Positions 4,101 through 6,361 of a stretch of 6,361 nucleotides of DNA are shown piece by piece. Position numbers and translations under genes: made by a program. Source of the stretch: Oscillospiraceae bacterium (GTDB taxonomy: Bacteria; Bacillota; Clostridia; Oscillospirales; UBA929); the NCBI GenBank assembly GCA_031282535.1, contig JAITDM010000017.1, positions 1-6,361 on the forward strand, given 5' to 3'. Every line of letters starts with the position of its first letter. The stretch's first letter is position 1. The notes beneath the pieces were generated by a model. That model did no database searches. It was not told where the DNA came from and was given only the letters and a program-made list of their open reading frames with translations.

Positions 4101-6361
4101 ATGAGACAGATACGAACCCTGACGGCCGCGCTTCTGGCGCTGGTCCTGACCCTAGGCCTCTGGCCGGCCGCGTCGGGCGCGGCGGCGGGGGGGCCCGAAA
4201 TCATCCCGGCGGCGCCCGGAGAGAGTGCCGCAGAGGTGCCCGCAGAGGCGCCCGCGGAGCGCGCTGAGCGGTATGTCCTCAAGCTCCGGGCGGGCGCGGT
4301 TTGGCCGGAGGACCTGTTTGACGGGCCGGACGGCGCGCCGTCGCCGATCCCGTATACGGACGATTTGTATGTGGCGGACACCTGGGCGCAGGTGATCGCC
4401 CTGGTGCGCGCGGGTCTCGTCGAGATCTTCGCGAAGGACGAACCGCTCCGGCTGCTGGAGGGGATCGAGACCGGCGCGGGGCAGTACCGGCAGGCGGTCG
4501 GCGTGGACGCCCTGTGGAACGCGGGCTACGACGGGACGGGCGTCACGGTGGCGGTGGTGGACTCGGGCGTGTACGCCGGACACGAGGACCTGGACGCCGG
4601 CCGCTTTGACGGCGCCAACTTCATCGGGTGGACGGGCGCGTCGCCCGCGAAGAACTACGACGCCGACGAGACGGGCCACGGCACCTTTGTGAGCGGCGTC
4701 ATCTCGGCGGTCCGCGGCAACGGCGTCGGGGTGGACGGACTCGCCGGCGGGGCGCGCCTGCTCATCGCGCGGTGTTTTCCGGAGGAAGACGTACAGACGA
4801 GCGAGGTCCTGGCGGCGATCGGCTACGCGGTGGAGCAGGACGCGGACGTGATCAACATGAGTTTCGGCGGGGCGGGCGCGAGTGTGGCAGCCCTCATGCG
4901 CGCGCCGCTGGAGAAGGCGCGGCGCAAGGGGATCATTTTGGTCGCGGCCGCCGGCAACGACGGCGCTGGCGGCGAGGTCCAATACCCGGCCGGCAGCGAC
5001 GGCGTGATCGGCGTCGGCATGGTGGACACCCAGGGCTATGTGGCGGGGCAGTCCACGCGGAACCACACGGTGGACGTCACGGCCCCCGGCTTCAAAATGA
5101 TCGGCCTCGGGCACGAGGCGCCGGATCACTACATCTCGGGCAGCGGCACGTCGTACGCGGCGCCCGTGGTCACGGCGCTGGCGGCGATGGCGCGCCAGGC
5201 GGACCCGGGCCTCGACGGCGAGGACTTTTTGGCGCTTCTCAAAGAGAGCGCCGAGGACAAGGGCGCCCCCGGCTACGACGAGAGTTACGGCTGGGGGGTC
5301 GTCGGCGGAGCGCGCCTGCTGGCCGCGCTGGAGCGGGCGCGGGCGATCCGGTACGAGACGGACGGCGGCCGCATCGAGGGGACGGCGGGCGTGGATTACA
5401 GCGCGGCGTACACCGTCGCCCGCAGCGCCGACGCCCGCCTGCCGGCGTCGGCGACGCGCGCCGGCAGCCTGTTTGTCGGCTGGTACGACAACCCGGACGG
5501 CGCGGGCGCCCCGCTGACCGCCGTGCCGCCGGGCACGGTGGGCGACGTCACTTACTACGCGCGGTGGATCGATGTGTCCGATGTGGCGGTGGCGCGGCTG
5601 CGCGTCGACGGCGTGTCCGCCGAGCGGACGGGGGAGACGGCCTTTCACGTCGCCCTGCCCGCGGGGACGGACCTGGCCGGCCTCACGGCGCAGCAGATCG
5701 AGATAGAACCGGTGAACGCACAGGCCGTGTTTTCCGTGCCGGAGACGGCGGACGGCGGCGTCACCTGGACGTTTTCTGGCAGCCTGGGCGGCGGCCGCGC
5801 GGACTACACGCTGACGGTCGGTCTCTCCGACGCGCCCCGGCCCGAGGCCGGGCCCGACGTGACGGGCGCGGCGGCGCCGGCCTCGCTGGACGAAAAGACG
5901 CCGGCGTCGCCCTTTCGGTGCGAGCTGACCGGCGCGTTTCGCGGCGTGACCGGCGACACGGTGTACGCGGTGACCGCCTCCGACGGCGCGGGCACGGCGC
6001 GGATCGACGGGACGGAGCTCATCTACACGCCGGCGCCCCCGGAGGCGGGCCGGACGGTCACGCTGTCCGTCCGGGCGCAGACGGGCGCGTTTGCCGCGCG
6101 CAGCGAGCTGCGCGTCACGGTTGCGGTGGGCGCGCTGCCCGTGAGCGACGCGGTGCTCAGCCCGGCGGAGGGCGTCTATGACAAGGCGGCGCCGGGGGAC
6201 GCCGGGGTGACGGTGCTCGTCACCCACTACGGCAACCGCCTGACGGCCGTCGAACGCGCGGGCGCGGCGCTCGTCTCCGGCGCGGATTACCGGGCGGAGA
6301 CCGAGGCCGGGGCGATACAGCCGGTGACGCTCACGGACGCGTTTTTGCGGGGCCTGCCCGA
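4101..6361 (+). CDS. Secreted multidomain subtilisin-like serine protease (S8), 3' end outside window
   Basis: ATG 4101 follows GGGAGG (4091-4096) by four bases; the frame is open to the window end, giving 753 residues. A signal peptide is at 1 to about 29 (MRQIRT, a Leu/Ala core, then SGAAA). An Ala/Glu/Pro-rich linker follows, and a likely folding prodomain at about 57-120 (RYVLKLRAG to DEPLRLL). The S8 domain, about 135-411, has the full catalytic triad: D154 in VAVVDSGV, H193 in TGHGTFVSG and S351 in GSGTSYAAP. The oxyanion Asn is N286 in AAAGNDG. Residues 416-490 match the InlB B (Listeria-Bacteroides) repeat: IRYETDGG, LFVGWYDN and YYARW. Residues 494-577 and 590-676 look like beta-sandwich modules; the second is cadherin-like. 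From about 681 an X2-like module begins (LSPAEGVYDK, then SGADYRAE) and is cut by the edge. The protein probably acts outside the cell, perhaps wall-attached. Substrate and C-terminal anchor are unknown. Confidence 0.93.
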   Translation, partial: MRQIRTLTAALLALVLTLGLWPAASGAAAGGPEIIPAAPGESAAEVPAEAPAERAERYVLKLRAGAVWPEDLFDGPDGAPSPIPYTDDLYVADTWAQVIALVRAGLVEIFAKDEPLRLLEGIETGAGQYRQAVGVDALWNAGYDGTGVTVAVVDSGVYAGHEDLDAGRFDGANFIGWTGASPAKNYDADETGHGTFVSGVISAVRGNGVGVDGLAGGARLLIARCFPEEDVQTSEVLAAIGYAVEQDADVINMSFGGAGASVAALMRAPLEKARRKGIILVAAAGNDGAGGEVQYPAGSDGVIGVGMVDTQGYVAGQSTRNHTVDVTAPGFKMIGLGHEAPDHYISGSGTSYAAPVVTALAAMARQADPGLDGEDFLALLKESAEDKGAPGYDESYGWGVVGGARLLAALERARAIRYETDGGRIEGTAGVDYSAAYTVARSADARLPASATRAGSLFVGWYDNPDGAGAPLTAVPPGTVGDVTYYARWIDVSDVAVARLRVDGVSAERTGETAFHVALPAGTDLAGLTAQQIEIEPVNAQAVFSVPETADGGVTWTFSGSLGGGRADYTLTVGLSDAPRPEAGPDVTGAAAPASLDEKTPASPFRCELTGAFRGVTGDTVYAVTASDGAGTARIDGTELIYTPAPPEAGRTVTLSVRAQTGAFAARSELRVTVAVGALPVSDAVLSPAEGVYDKAAPGDAGVTVLVTHYGNRLTAVERAGAALVSGADYRAETEAGAIQPVTLTDAFLRGLP

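Noticed and set aside
4628..6181. A 517-codon plus-strand frame within the protease gene
   Set aside because: It is an out-of-frame shadow with Arg/Gly/Ala-biased composition and no recognisable motif.
4152..6227. A 691-codon open frame on the minus strand, the longest closed frame in the window
   Set aside because: It lies entirely opposite the subtilase gene. Its product is Arg/Ala/His-rich without domain character, and GC-rich codons on the plus strand suppress stops on the other strand. The plus-strand frame has a signal peptide and a complete catalytic triad.

Overview
The window looks like chromosomal DNA of a GC-rich member of the Firmicutes, most likely a high-GC clostridium. The main reason is the gene order tilS-hpt-ftsH, a housekeeping cluster typical of Bacilli and Clostridia. 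Strong AGGAGG-type ribosome binding sites, a TTG start on ftsH, and a secreted subtilase carrying an InlB-type B repeat and an X2-like module fit the same group. This is an inference from gene order and protein style; no phylogeny was run.

Layout. Positions 1-581 hold the 3' end of tilS (tRNA-Ile lysidine synthetase). Positions 704-1240 are a complete hpt (hypoxanthine phosphoribosyltransferase). Positions 1303-3141 are a complete ftsH (membrane AAA+ zinc protease). A close match to a housekeeping promoter (TTGACA, 17 bases, TATATT) lies inside hpt, where the codons turn abruptly AT-rich, and could drive ftsH separately from the genes upstream. Right behind ftsH is a wrecked PIN-domain (VapC-type) toxin gene: its first ~26 codons and last ~50 codons survive in different reading frames and the middle is gone. 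Four bases after it comes an intact, well-started 47-codon gene of unknown family that may be the toxin's former partner. A rho-independent terminator at 3594-3627 closes this rightward unit.

Positions 3628-4100 contain no convincing gene. The first half is strikingly AT-rich and carries short motifs repeated every 20-21 bp. The second half is GC-rich, with a perfect 12-bp tandem duplication and a strong hairpin. From 4101 to the window end runs the start of a large secreted multidomain serine protease: signal peptide, prodomain, subtilisin S8 domain with all catalytic residues, InlB-type B repeat, two beta-sandwich-like regions and the beginning of an X2-like module. It is cut off by the window edge after 753 codons.

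How the parts fit. The left half is core physiology: tRNA decoding, purine salvage and membrane protein quality control. The toxin remnant appears to be an accessory insertion between ftsH and its terminator. The right half is an independent surface or secreted protein gene. No wholly new multi-gene system is visible; the points most worth a second look are the intragenic promoter, the toxin remnant with its small neighbour, and the phased repeats in the AT-rich spacer.
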